The notes beneath the pieces were generated by a model, which saw only the letters and a list, made by a program, of their open reading frames with translations, did no database searches and was not told where the DNA came from. This document shows, in pieces, positions 1 through 5,272 of a stretch of DNA of 5,325 nucleotides. This stretch comes from an uncultured Moraxella sp. Its GTDB lineage: Bacteria > Pseudomonadota > Gammaproteobacteria > Pseudomonadales > Moraxellaceae. The first letter of the stretch is position 1; every line of letters starts with the position of its first letter. A program made the position numbers and the translations under genes. Location of the stretch: assembly GCA_937975585.1 (NCBI GenBank), contig CALJUC010000054.1, positions 1 through 5,325 of the forward strand, written 5' to 3'.

Positions 1-578
1 TACGCTATATCGCTGAACGTACCGAAATTGGTGAGAAAAAAGAAGCGATTTTTGGTGTGACCATTCCTGAAAAAACCGGTGCATTCTTGGCGTTTTGCCG
101 CTCACTAAAAGGTCGCAATATCACTGAATTTAACTATCGCTATAATGCTAATGGCGATAAATCAGCGAATATCTTCGTCGGTATTGGCTTAAAAGAAGGC
201 CAAAAAGAGCGCTTAGCCGTTTATAACTTGCTAACCGAATCAGGCTATCAAGTGGTTGATTTAACCGATGATGAAGTTGCCAAAACACACGTGCGTTACT
301 TGATTGGTGGGCATGCAAGCTTACCGGATGAGCAACTGTTCCGCATTGAGTTCCCAGAACGTCCAAGTGCCTTGCTAAATTTCCTTGAAAAACTCGGCGC
401 CAACTTTAATATCTCATTGTTCCACTACCGCAACCACGGTGCCGCTGAGGGTCGTATTTTAGCCGGCATTCAAATGGGTGAAAAAACCGCTGAGCAATTA
501 CAAAACACCTTGCAAGAAATCGGCTATGACTGTGAGAATATTACCGATAATATGGGCTATAAATTATTCTTGCAATAA
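1..578 (+). CDS. ilvA: Threonine deaminase (threonine ammonia-lyase), C-terminal part, 5' truncated by window edge
   Basis: The reading frame is open from base 3 and gives 191 residues before TAA (576-578), followed at once by an in-frame TAG. The gene begins left of the window; a GTG at 57 is an internal valine, not a start. IlvA is a cytosolic PLP enzyme that converts threonine to 2-oxobutanoate and ammonia, the first committed step of isoleucine synthesis. Only the regulatory part is visible: two ACT-like subdomains, the first opening with VTIPEKTGAFLAFCRSL and the second with FRIEFPERPSALLNFLEKLG. Hallmarks shared with E. coli IlvA are TEFNYRY, IFVGIGL, VVDLTDDEVAKTHVRY, NISLFHYRNHG and a closing GYDC...FFL. 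The two-subdomain tail marks the long biosynthetic form, which in the family is inhibited by isoleucine, rather than the short catabolic TdcB. The PLP lysine and catalytic domain are outside the window. Identification is very secure from these motifs; regulation is inferred from the family. Confidence 0.96.
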   Translation, partial: RYIAERTEIGEKKEAIFGVTIPEKTGAFLAFCRSLKGRNITEFNYRYNANGDKSANIFVGIGLKEGQKERLAVYNLLTESGYQVVDLTDDEVAKTHVRYLIGGHASLPDEQLFRIEFPERPSALLNFLEKLGANFNISLFHYRNHGAAEGRILAGIQMGEKTAEQLQNTLQEIGYDCENITDNMGYKLFLQ

Positions 579-600
579 TAGTCCGTGTTTTAGTTTTAGC

Positions 601-639
601 TATTTAAAAAACCATCGTGACACGATGGTTTTTTAAATA
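601..639 (+). terminator. Palindromic, probably bidirectional intrinsic terminator after ilvA
   Basis: Two perfect 19-nt inverted arms (601-619 and 621-639) flank a single A at 620. The folded RNA would have the core ACCATCG/CGATGGT closed by a 5-nt loop TGACA, with an A6 run on the left pairing with a T6 run on the right. The T6 run follows the GC-bearing core, as expected of a Rho-independent terminator for ilvA, which ends 22 nt upstream. Because the A-run gives a T-run on the other strand, it could also stop leftward transcription. No leftward gene abuts it here. Confidence 0.88.
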
Positions 640-720
640 AGACTCAATGACAAACTGAAATCGCTTTAATCGTTGCTCAATAGATTTTTTAACTTATTTC
701 TGCTAATCTCGACACAGATT

Positions 721-748
721 TTGACCGCCTTCTTCAATAAAATATAAG
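721..748 (+). promoter_or_regulatory. Probable sigma70 promoter of the ABC1 kinase gene
   Basis: TTGACC (721-726, 5 of 6 to the -35 consensus) is separated by 16 bp from TATAAG (743-748, 5 of 6 to the -10). It lies just before the kinase ATG at 759 and after the ilvA terminator, so the kinase looks independently transcribed. The expected start point, around 755, leaves only about 3-5 nt of leader. A short inverted repeat AATCT/AGATT (705-709, 716-720) abuts the -35. Confidence 0.6.
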
Positions 749-757
749 AACAGTTCT
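747..757. promoter_or_regulatory. 11-bp dyad over the kinase transcription start (possible operator)
   Basis: AGAAC-A-GTTCT is a perfect 5+1+5 inverted repeat overlapping the end of the -10 hexamer and the expected start point, one base before the ATG at 759. Its place suits a repressor site or a start-codon-proximal RNA fold. GAAC/GTTC half-sites also occur in some LexA operators, but the 1-nt spacing here does not fit the known LexA boxes. Function is speculative. Confidence 0.3.
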
Positions 758-758
758 C

Positions 759-2099
759 ATGTCATCGAAAAAACGCTTTTTAAAACTCGCTGGGATGACC
801 GCAAGTATCGCTGGACAAGCCGCCAAAAGCTCGTTCAAAACCTTAACAGGCTCAGAAGAACAACGCCAAAAAGCGCGTAGCGAGATGCTACAAAGCGTTG
901 GGATTCAAATTGCTGACACCTTGGGCGAGATGAAAGGCGCGGTCATGAAAGTCGGACAAATCGCGTCACAATACAAAGACGTGTTTCCACCGGAAGTCGC
1001 CAAAGCCTTAGAAAAACTCCAAAAAGACGCGCCACCGATGCCATTTGCCGTGATTAAACGCCAAATCGAGCGCGAGCTTGGCAAGCCAATAAATGAATTA
1101 TTTAGCCAATTTGACGAGCAGCCGTTTGCGGCCGCGTCCATTGGTCAAGTGCACAAAGCGGCACTATTAAGCGGTGAAGCCGTGGTGGTGAAAGTACAAT
1201 ACCCTGATATTGATACCAACATCGACAGTGACTTAAAACAAGTGCGACTAGCGCTCAAACTCACCGGTGTGCTGAACATGGATAAAGCACTCCAAGAGCA
1301 AATCTTCGCTGAAATCCGTGATAGCCTATACGATGAGTTAGACTACACCAAAGAAGCGCACAACTTGGTGATTTTTGCCAATTTTCATGCCGATGACCCA
1401 GGTCTAATTATCCCCAAAGTCTTTAACAGCCATTCCAGTAAACGCATCTTAACCCTATCACAAGAGTTGGGCGAGAAGCTGGAAGTCGCGACTACTTGGG
1501 ATAACACAATTAAGCAAAAAATCGGTGAGCGGCTATTTCGCTTTAGTGCGGGGCAATTATTCAAACTTTATCGTTTGCACTGCGACCCCCACCCTGGCAA
1601 CTTTGCGTTTCGCCCAGATGGCTCAGTAGTTGCTTATGACTTTGGCGGTATCAAGTCCTACAGTGCCGATGAAGTCGCCTTGTTTCACCGTTTTGCCCTA
1701 CACGCGCTAAAAGGTGATGTCACAGCGCTTGAACAAGACTTGGTGACTGTGGGGGTAAAAAAAGACGCCGATGAAGCATTGCCACCAGAATTTTATCTTG
1801 ATTGGTTACAGATTGGGCTAACGCCTTATGGCTTTACCCAGTTATTTGATTTATCTGAACATGAGGAATTTGATTTTGCTCATAGCCAAACCCATTTTGA
1901 GGTGATGAGTAAGGGCAAAGAGTCACTAAAATACTGGCAAAGCTTTCAACCCTCACCCATGACGATGATGCTAGATCGCACCATTTCAGGGCAGTATTGG
2001 AACTTGGTCAACTTGGGCGTGAAGATAGATTTAAGTCGTTTGATGAAAGACTATATCCACCTTGATAGCCTGCCTGAGTCGCAAAGCTATCTTAAATAA
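759..2099 (+). CDS. ABC1/AarF/UbiB-family atypical protein kinase-like protein
   Basis: The 446-residue product carries the full set of ABC1 (UbiB/ADCK) signatures. KVGQ (K64-Q67) is the KxGQ motif of the N-terminal extension. AAASIGQVHKA (124-134) is the alanine-rich loop that replaces the kinase P-loop. K145 in VVVKVQYPD is the strand-3 lysine, and ELD (193-195) the ExD motif. The catalytic segment HCDPHPGN has D276 and N281, and D294-F-G is the metal-binding triad. All key residues are present, so it should bind nucleotide. Family members support ubiquinone synthesis or lipid homeostasis, acting as ATPases or atypical kinases at membranes. At 446 residues it is about 100 shorter than E. 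coli UbiB (546) and has no C-terminal hydrophobic tail, so it is better called a soluble UbiB paralogue than UbiB itself; no ubiE or ubiJ is adjacent. The ATG is chosen because the lead-in (RFLKLAGMTASIAGQ) looks family-like and no better start with a ribosome site is seen. There is no clear Shine-Dalgarno sequence. Confidence 0.92.
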   Translation: MSSKKRFLKLAGMTASIAGQAAKSSFKTLTGSEEQRQKARSEMLQSVGIQIADTLGEMKGAVMKVGQIASQYKDVFPPEVAKALEKLQKDAPPMPFAVIKRQIERELGKPINELFSQFDEQPFAAASIGQVHKAALLSGEAVVVKVQYPDIDTNIDSDLKQVRLALKLTGVLNMDKALQEQIFAEIRDSLYDELDYTKEAHNLVIFANFHADDPGLIIPKVFNSHSSKRILTLSQELGEKLEVATTWDNTIKQKIGERLFRFSAGQLFKLYRLHCDPHPGNFAFRPDGSVVAYDFGGIKSYSADEVALFHRFALHALKGDVTALEQDLVTVGVKKDADEALPPEFYLDWLQIGLTPYGFTQLFDLSEHEEFDFAHSQTHFEVMSKGKESLKYWQSFQPSPMTMMLDRTISGQYWNLVNLGVKIDLSRLMKDYIHLDSLPESQSYLK

Positions 2100-2117
2100 A
2101 TCGTGGTTAGGTTTGCG

Positions 2118-2966
2118 TTAGACGTGTAAATCATAACCACAGCGGTCACAAAAATTTGCGCCACTGGCATGGCCAAATTTACCACAATTTGGACAGCTAA
2201 TCGGTTGTAGCTGTGGGCGCATGGCTTTATTAAGTTCAGCCGTAAATAGCCCGGTCGGTACCGCAATAATCGAATAACCCATAATCATCACCAAGGATGC
2301 AATGGCTTGTCCAAGCGGCGTTTTTGGTGAAATATCGCCATAACCCACGGTGGTCATGGTCACAATCGCCCAATAGATGCTGACGGGGATACTAGTATAG
2401 CCGTTTTCTGCACCTTCAACCACATACACCACTGAGCCAAAAATCGTAACCAGTACCGCCACTGTCACGAAAAATACGATGATTTTTTGCTTGCTACTGC
2501 GCAGCGCCATCGCCAAAAAACCGGCCTGCTGCATATAATCTGCCATACGCAAAATGCGGAAAATACGCAAAATCCGTAAGAATCGCACCACCAACAGCGG
2601 CTGCACCCCCACTATAAAGAAACTCACATAAGTTGGAATAATCGATAAAAAGTCGACAATCCCATAAAAACTAAACATATAGCGCAAGCGATTGGGCGCA
2701 GCATAAAGACGCAAGAGATACTCAATGGTAAATAAAATGGTAAAAAACCACTCCATATAGTAAAACTCTTTTTCAAACTTCATATGAAATAAGAGCACAC
2801 TATCGAGCATGACCACGGCCACACTGGTCAAAATCGCAATTAACAGTACAAGGTCAAATACCTTGCCCATGGACGTATCAGTACCATCAATTACCACATG
2901 CAGCGAATGGCGTAAACGGCTTAGGGCCAATGGTCGAGCGGCACGACGTTGTCTGATTTTTTTCAT
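2118..2966 (-). CDS. Voltage-gated potassium-channel-like ion transporter with C-terminal zinc ribbon
   Basis: This is a six-helix inner-membrane channel subunit, presumably a tetramer. From the ATG at 2966 it has 282 residues. The basic N-terminus (KKIRQRRAARP) is followed by S1 (about 36-57), S2 (70-88), S3 (99-119, with D105) and S4 (122-141), where R128, R131, R134, R137 and R140 recur every third residue: an intact voltage sensor. S5 (about 161-183), a pore helix and the K+ selectivity filter TVGYG (206-210) follow, then S6 (217-244) with a proline bend at P237. The tail has C258-x2-C261 and C273-x2-C276, a zinc ribbon found at the end of many proteobacterial channels of this type. The frame extends to a TTG at 2978, but I prefer the ATG because a GAG lies 7 nt before it and the TTG has no ribosome site. 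The gene meets the kinase gene tail to tail with no clear terminator. K+ selectivity is inferred from the filter; physiological role unknown. Confidence 0.93.
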   Translation of the reverse strand: MKKIRQRRAARPLALSRLRHSLHVVIDGTDTSMGKVFDLVLLIAILTSVAVVMLDSVLLFHMKFEKEFYYMEWFFTILFTIEYLLRLYAAPNRLRYMFSFYGIVDFLSIIPTYVSFFIVGVQPLLVVRFLRILRIFRILRMADYMQQAGFLAMALRSSKQKIIVFFVTVAVLVTIFGSVVYVVEGAENGYTSIPVSIYWAIVTMTTVGYGDISPKTPLGQAIASLVMIMGYSIIAVPTGLFTAELNKAMRPQLQPISCPNCGKFGHASGANFCDRCGYDLHV

Positions 2967-3044
2967 ACACAATCTCAATAATCGCGTTAGTTTAGTGGCA
3001 TTCGTCAGGTCATCACAACGTTAGCATCAAGCTAGGCGGTCTTT

Positions 3045-3074
3045 ATCATATCAGTGGGCGACCAATCCGCCCAA
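3045..3074 (-). promoter_or_regulatory. Candidate promoter of the ion channel gene
   Basis: On the minus strand TATGAT (plus 3045-3050, 5 of 6 to the -10) follows TTGGGC (plus 3069-3074, only the TTG conserved) with an 18-bp spacer. Transcription would start near 3038 and give a leader of about 70 nt. The -35 is weak, so an activator or a different promoter is possible. The whole element sits inside the hairpin-forming dyad at 3045-3084. Confidence 0.4.
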
Positions 3075-3084
3075 TCTGATTGAT
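3045..3084. repeat. Bulged long dyad in the channel/yebC divergent spacer
   Basis: Left arm ATCA-t-ATCAG-TGGGCG (3045-3060) pairs with right arm CGCCCA-at-CTGAT-TGAT (3068-3084) around the loop ACCAATC (3061-3067). That is 15 base pairs, broken by one unpaired T (3049) on the left and AT (3074-3075) on the right. No T-run follows on either strand, so it is not a standard terminator. It covers the candidate channel promoter and lies about 85 bp upstream of the yebC -10, a position that suits a protein-binding site. Confidence 0.5.
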
Positions 3085-3168
3085 GGAACACACGAGTACC
3101 CATTCAAGCGAATTCTTTCACCCTATCATCTTTTGTTTTAGCACTACCATCTTAGGCTTGCGCTCGTT

Positions 3169-3174
3169 TATAAT
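3169..3174 (+). promoter_or_regulatory. Probable -10 element of the yebC promoter
   Basis: A perfect TATAAT lies 57 bp before the yebC start codon. No good -35 is present at 16-18 bp (the 17-bp position reads ACCATC), and there is no TGn extension, so this may need an activator or be weak. The expected start near 3181 gives a leader of about 50 nt holding the ribosome site. Confidence 0.5.
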
Positions 3175-3215
3175 AAGGCATTTTAGCAAAATCGTCGCCA
3201 TACTATCACGTTTAC

Positions 3216-3222
3216 AAGAGGA
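3216..3222 (+). promoter_or_regulatory. Ribosome binding site of yebC
   Basis: AAGAGGA ends 9 nt before the ATG at 3232. It is the only strong Shine-Dalgarno match before a gene start in this window and fixes the start, which also gives the family's invariant N-terminus MAGHSKWANIKHRK. Confidence 0.8.
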
Positions 3223-3231
3223 AAAATACAC

Positions 3232-3981
3232 ATGGCCGGACATTCCAAATGGGCAAATATCAAACACCGTAAAGCCAAGCAAGATGCCGCAAAAGGCAAG
3301 GTTTTTACCAAAATCATTCGTGAAATCGTTTCTGCTGCCAAACAAGGCGAACCAGATCCAGCAAGCAATCCTCGTCTACGTGCAGCGGTTGAAAAAGCCT
3401 ACTCAGTTAATATGACCAAAGATACGGTAAAACGTGCTATCGAACGCGGTGCGGGTGGCGGTGACAACGACAACGTTCAAGAAATCACCTATGAGGGCTA
3501 TGGTATCGGTGGCGTGGCTGTCTTGGTCGAAACCATGACCGATAACCTAAACCGTACCGTAGGCGAAATTCGCCATGCCTTTAGCAAAAATGGTGGCAAC
3601 CTAGGCACATCAGGCTCTGTGGAGTACCTATTTACCAAACGCGGTGAAATCACCTTTGACGATGTATCATTAGAAGACAAAGTCATGGAAATCGCGCTAG
3701 AAGCCGGTGCAAGCGATATCGAAAATGACGGTGAATCATTATTAGTGATTACCGAGCCTGACAGCTTTGGTATGGTAATGGACGCCCTTGAACAAGCGGG
3801 TCTAAAAACCGATAATGCAGAAGTGACCATGTCACCATCGACCACTGCCGATATCACTGACGTTGAAGATGCCAAAAAAATTCTAAAAATGATTGATATG
3901 CTCGAAGACTTAGACGATGTGCAGGATGTCTATACCAATGTAAACTTTAGCGATGACGTCATGGCACAGCTAGACGCTTAA
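3232..3981 (+). CDS. yebC: YebC/PmpR/TACO1-family translation factor (also annotated as transcriptional regulator)
   Basis: The 249-residue cytosolic protein is full length (E. coli YebC has 246). It opens with the family signature MAGHSKWANIKHRKAKQDAA and continues with KVFTKIIREI (23-32). The most conserved middle block is YEGYGIGGVAVLVE...TDNLNRTVGEIRHAFSKNGGNLG (88-125), ending in SVEYLF (129-134). The third domain ends with DDVQDVYTNVNF (228-239). The acidic C-terminal part and basic N-terminal part are typical. Members were long annotated as DNA-binding regulators (PmpR of Pseudomonas, quorum sensing). More recent work on YebC and mitochondrial TACO1 supports a ribosome-associated role that relieves stalling at proline-rich sequences. 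In E. coli yebC lies in the ruvC region; here it stands alone, between the divergent channel gene and a terminator, so it is probably monocistronic. Identification is secure; the exact role in this organism is inferred from the family. Confidence 0.97.
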   Translation: MAGHSKWANIKHRKAKQDAAKGKVFTKIIREIVSAAKQGEPDPASNPRLRAAVEKAYSVNMTKDTVKRAIERGAGGGDNDNVQEITYEGYGIGGVAVLVETMTDNLNRTVGEIRHAFSKNGGNLGTSGSVEYLFTKRGEITFDDVSLEDKVMEIALEAGASDIENDGESLLVITEPDSFGMVMDALEQAGLKTDNAEVTMSPSTTADITDVEDAKKILKMIDMLEDLDDVQDVYTNVNFSDDVMAQLDA

Positions 3982-4013
3982 GCTTACCGTATCTGACTGT
4001 TTATCATAGATTT

Positions 4014-4038
4014 AGGGGCAATTTGATTGCCCCTTTTT
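4014..4038 (+). terminator. Intrinsic terminator of yebC
   Basis: AGGGGCAAT (4014-4022) pairs with ATTGCCCCT (4026-4034) around a TTG loop, giving a 9-bp GC-rich stem that runs into a T5 tract (4034-4038). It lies 33 nt after the yebC stop. The oncoming minus-strand gene ends 15 bp beyond it. On that strand the hairpin is followed by AAATCTAT, not a T-run, so it should act mainly rightward. Confidence 0.92.
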
Positions 4039-4052
4039 ATTTGACGGTGATG

Positions 4053-4901
4053 TTAGCGTTTAATAATTGGCTTAACGGTGCGATTTGCCTGCATAAGTTG
4101 TTGATTAGGGTAGCGCGTCAAAAACACTCGATCAAAATTACTGTCATAATATAAACTCTTCTCAGACTCGAGTGCTAAGATACCGTTTTCCTGCTGCTCA
4201 TTGGTATGAATCAGTAACCATAATTCATCAAGCTTACGTCGTTGCCGATAGTTATCCGCTTTAGACGCTTTTTTTATCATCACAGCATCAATATCTTGCT
4301 GGTCAATCACCGAATCTACCGGTAAATTTTCTGCCATTGTCATATCACTAACATAGGCACTGGGTAGCCATTTTTTGCCCAAGGCTAACCCAATATCTTG
4401 CCCCGCTCGCAGCCAGTTCGACAGCTTTGACGGTTCAGGCAGTACAGCGATATGCTGATTAATCTTTTGCTCTGATAAATAGTTGCCGTTTTTTAGGTGC
4501 AATTGGGTCGGGGTAAATCCACTAACCATCTGCAGTTGGGTCTGCCAATACCAACGCTTGAGCATCAAATGATCATTGCCCAATCGGTCACGCAGACGCG
4601 GTAAAGTGGTAAGCTCAATCCCCACCACATAGCTACCCTGCTTGCCATCAACATTCGTTGCAAAAATACACGTAAAATCGGCTTCCTTACCATCGTCTGA
4701 GCCTGAAATCGTCTTTTGGGGCAATAGTTGCAAGGTCGCCAAAAAATGGGTGAGATAAACCCATTCACGTTGACGTTTTAATTGCTGCTGCGACCGGCTT
4801 AACAGTCTAGGGGAATTTTTGGTCTGATTTTTGGTCTGATTTTTGGCCAAGTTTTGCGCGGTGCTTTGCGTTGATTTTTGCGTAGAATAATTGTTTGCCA
4901 T
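4053..4901 (-). CDS. Uncharacterised protein, possible degenerate PD-(D/E)XK nuclease-like fold
   Basis: I do not recognise a named gene. The 282-residue product is soluble, with no signal peptide or membrane segment. Residues 1-40 are low complexity, rich in Q, N, T, S and K, with NQTK tandem repeats (21-28), and are probably disordered. A basic stretch (RSQQQLKRQREW, 36-47) leads into the folded body. ADFTCIF (74-80) and GIELT (94-98) resemble the D...ExT/K core of PD-(D/E)XK nuclease-like proteins in which the last lysine is replaced. IKKASKADNY (209-218), DELWLLI (225-231) and NFDRVFLTRY (255-264) resemble the K..K...Y, D-x-WLLI and FDRVFL blocks common at the C-terminus of such hypothetical proteins. 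This fold call is an inference from memory of motif spacing. The ATG at 4901 is the first possible start; no Shine-Dalgarno sequence is visible before it, and the next methionine (112) would cut off the core. It is a lone gene, convergent with yebC and divergent from ssrA. Coding is supported by its length and by ordinary composition outside the N-terminus. Confidence 0.75.
   Translation of the reverse strand: MANNYSTQKSTQSTAQNLAKNQTKNQTKNSPRLLSRSQQQLKRQREWVYLTHFLATLQLLPQKTISGSDDGKEADFTCIFATNVDGKQGSYVVGIELTTLPRLRDRLGNDHLMLKRWYWQTQLQMVSGFTPTQLHLKNGNYLSEQKINQHIAVLPEPSKLSNWLRAGQDIGLALGKKWLPSAYVSDMTMAENLPVDSVIDQQDIDAVMIKKASKADNYRQRRKLDELWLLIHTNEQQENGILALESEKSLYYDSNFDRVFLTRYPNQQLMQANRTVKPIIKR
4816..4851. 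repeat. 12-bp tandem repeat inside the unknown gene
   Basis: TTTTTGGTCTGA occurs twice exactly (4816-4827, 4828-4839), followed by a degenerate third copy TTTTTGGCCAAG (4840-4851). Read on the minus strand each unit adds four residues (NQTK), so gain or loss of a unit keeps the frame. It lies in the low-complexity N-terminal region and is a likely place for length variation between strains. Confidence 0.85.
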
Positions 4902-4919
4902 AGCGATAATAGGTTTATA

Positions 4920-4948
4920 GTTATAATCATGGATATTTACGTTATCAG
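4920..4948 (-). promoter_or_regulatory. Candidate promoter of the unknown gene
   Basis: On the minus strand CTGATA (plus 4943-4948, 4 of 6) and TATAAC (plus 4920-4925, 5 of 6) are spaced by 17 bp. The start point would be near 4913, leaving roughly 10 nt of leader with no Shine-Dalgarno sequence. The region is AT-rich, so chance matches are easy and this is only a candidate. Confidence 0.35.
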
Positions 4949-5130
4949 GTGAGTTTATCTGACAATAAATGGGCTTTCTATACGAGTTTTATTATCACCA
5001 TCGCATTTTTCATTGTGGCTTGACCCATATGACTTAATGATAACGCTAATAAAAAATTACCATACAAATAAGTCAATCCTATGATAAAAGCTATGCTAAA
5101 GATTGACAAATAAGACAATTAAGAAGCGTA

Positions 5131-5142
5131 GCAAAATTTTGC
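5131..5142. promoter_or_regulatory. 12-bp perfect palindrome upstream of ssrA
   Basis: GCAAAATTTTGC is a perfect palindrome without a spacer, about 90 bp before the ssrA -35. The A-tract/T-tract centre could be a bent-DNA or repressor site. It cannot form a useful RNA hairpin because it has no loop. In an AT-rich spacer chance occurrence is possible. Confidence 0.3.
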
Positions 5143-5229
5143 CGTTTGGTTATTGATGTAATTTAGTGCCTTTTACTAGCAGATACCTAACAGATTTACG
5201 GTTGACGCTTAAATAATTACAAAAACACC

Positions 5230-5259
5230 TTGAAACTTTTGATAACGCTCCTATATAAT
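5230..5259 (+). promoter_or_regulatory. Sigma70 promoter of ssrA
   Basis: TTGAAA (5230-5235, 5 of 6) and a perfect TATAAT (5254-5259) are separated by 18 bp. Transcription would begin near 5266, about 6-7 nt before the mature tmRNA 5' end at 5273. This fits a short pre-tmRNA leader, which in the family is removed by RNase P. It is the strongest promoter in the window, as expected for an abundant stable RNA. Confidence 0.82.
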
Positions 5260-5272
5260 CATTAGTTCACTT

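Larger units (their letters stand above)
4902..5272. other. AT-rich spacer between the unknown gene and ssrA, no supportable gene
   Basis: I see no open reading frame here with a ribosome site; frames such as the one from the ATG at 5093 end within seven codons. Besides the outward promoters at either end, it holds a further candidate rightward promoter, TTACCA (5057-5062)-17 bp-TATGAT (5080-5085), with no gene behind it other than ssrA. A perfect TTGACA (5103-5108) lacks a matching -10. The word GATAACG appears three times: inverted at 4940-4946 and direct at 5039-5045 and 5241-5247. The two direct copies share the 9-mer GATAACGCT. A 12-bp palindrome lies at 5131-5142. A small RNA or regulator sites are possible but unproven. 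Confidence 0.6.

Noticed and set aside
57..59. GTG at 57 as the start of a 173-aa protein
   Set aside because: The frame is open back to base 3 and those upstream residues (RYIAERTEIG...) match IlvA, so GTG is an internal valine codon.
747..757. LexA/SOS box before the kinase gene
   Set aside because: The half-sites are only one base apart, unlike the spacing of known LexA boxes.
905..1141. 78-aa minus-strand frame inside the ABC1 kinase gene
   Set aside because: It lies fully within a well-conserved gene and shows no ribosome site or family features.
2967..2978. TTG at 2978 as the start of the ion channel
   Set aside because: It would add only MRLC, with no ribosome site before it; the ATG at 2966 has a GAG at suitable spacing.
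3080..3415. 111-aa plus-strand frame across the yebC promoter and 5' end
   Set aside because: It overlaps yebC in another frame, has no family resemblance and contains the yebC -10 and ribosome site.
3498..3875. 125-aa minus-strand frame inside yebC
   Set aside because: A shadow of the conserved yebC coding strand; serine-rich, low-complexity translation with no recognisable motif.
4014..4038. yebC terminator as a bidirectional terminator for the unknown gene
   Set aside because: On the minus strand the stem is followed by AAATCTAT rather than a T-run, so efficient stopping leftward is doubtful.
5103..5131. Perfect TTGACA at 5103-5108 as a promoter
   Set aside because: No -10-like hexamer lies 16-18 bp downstream (GCGTAG at the 17-bp position).
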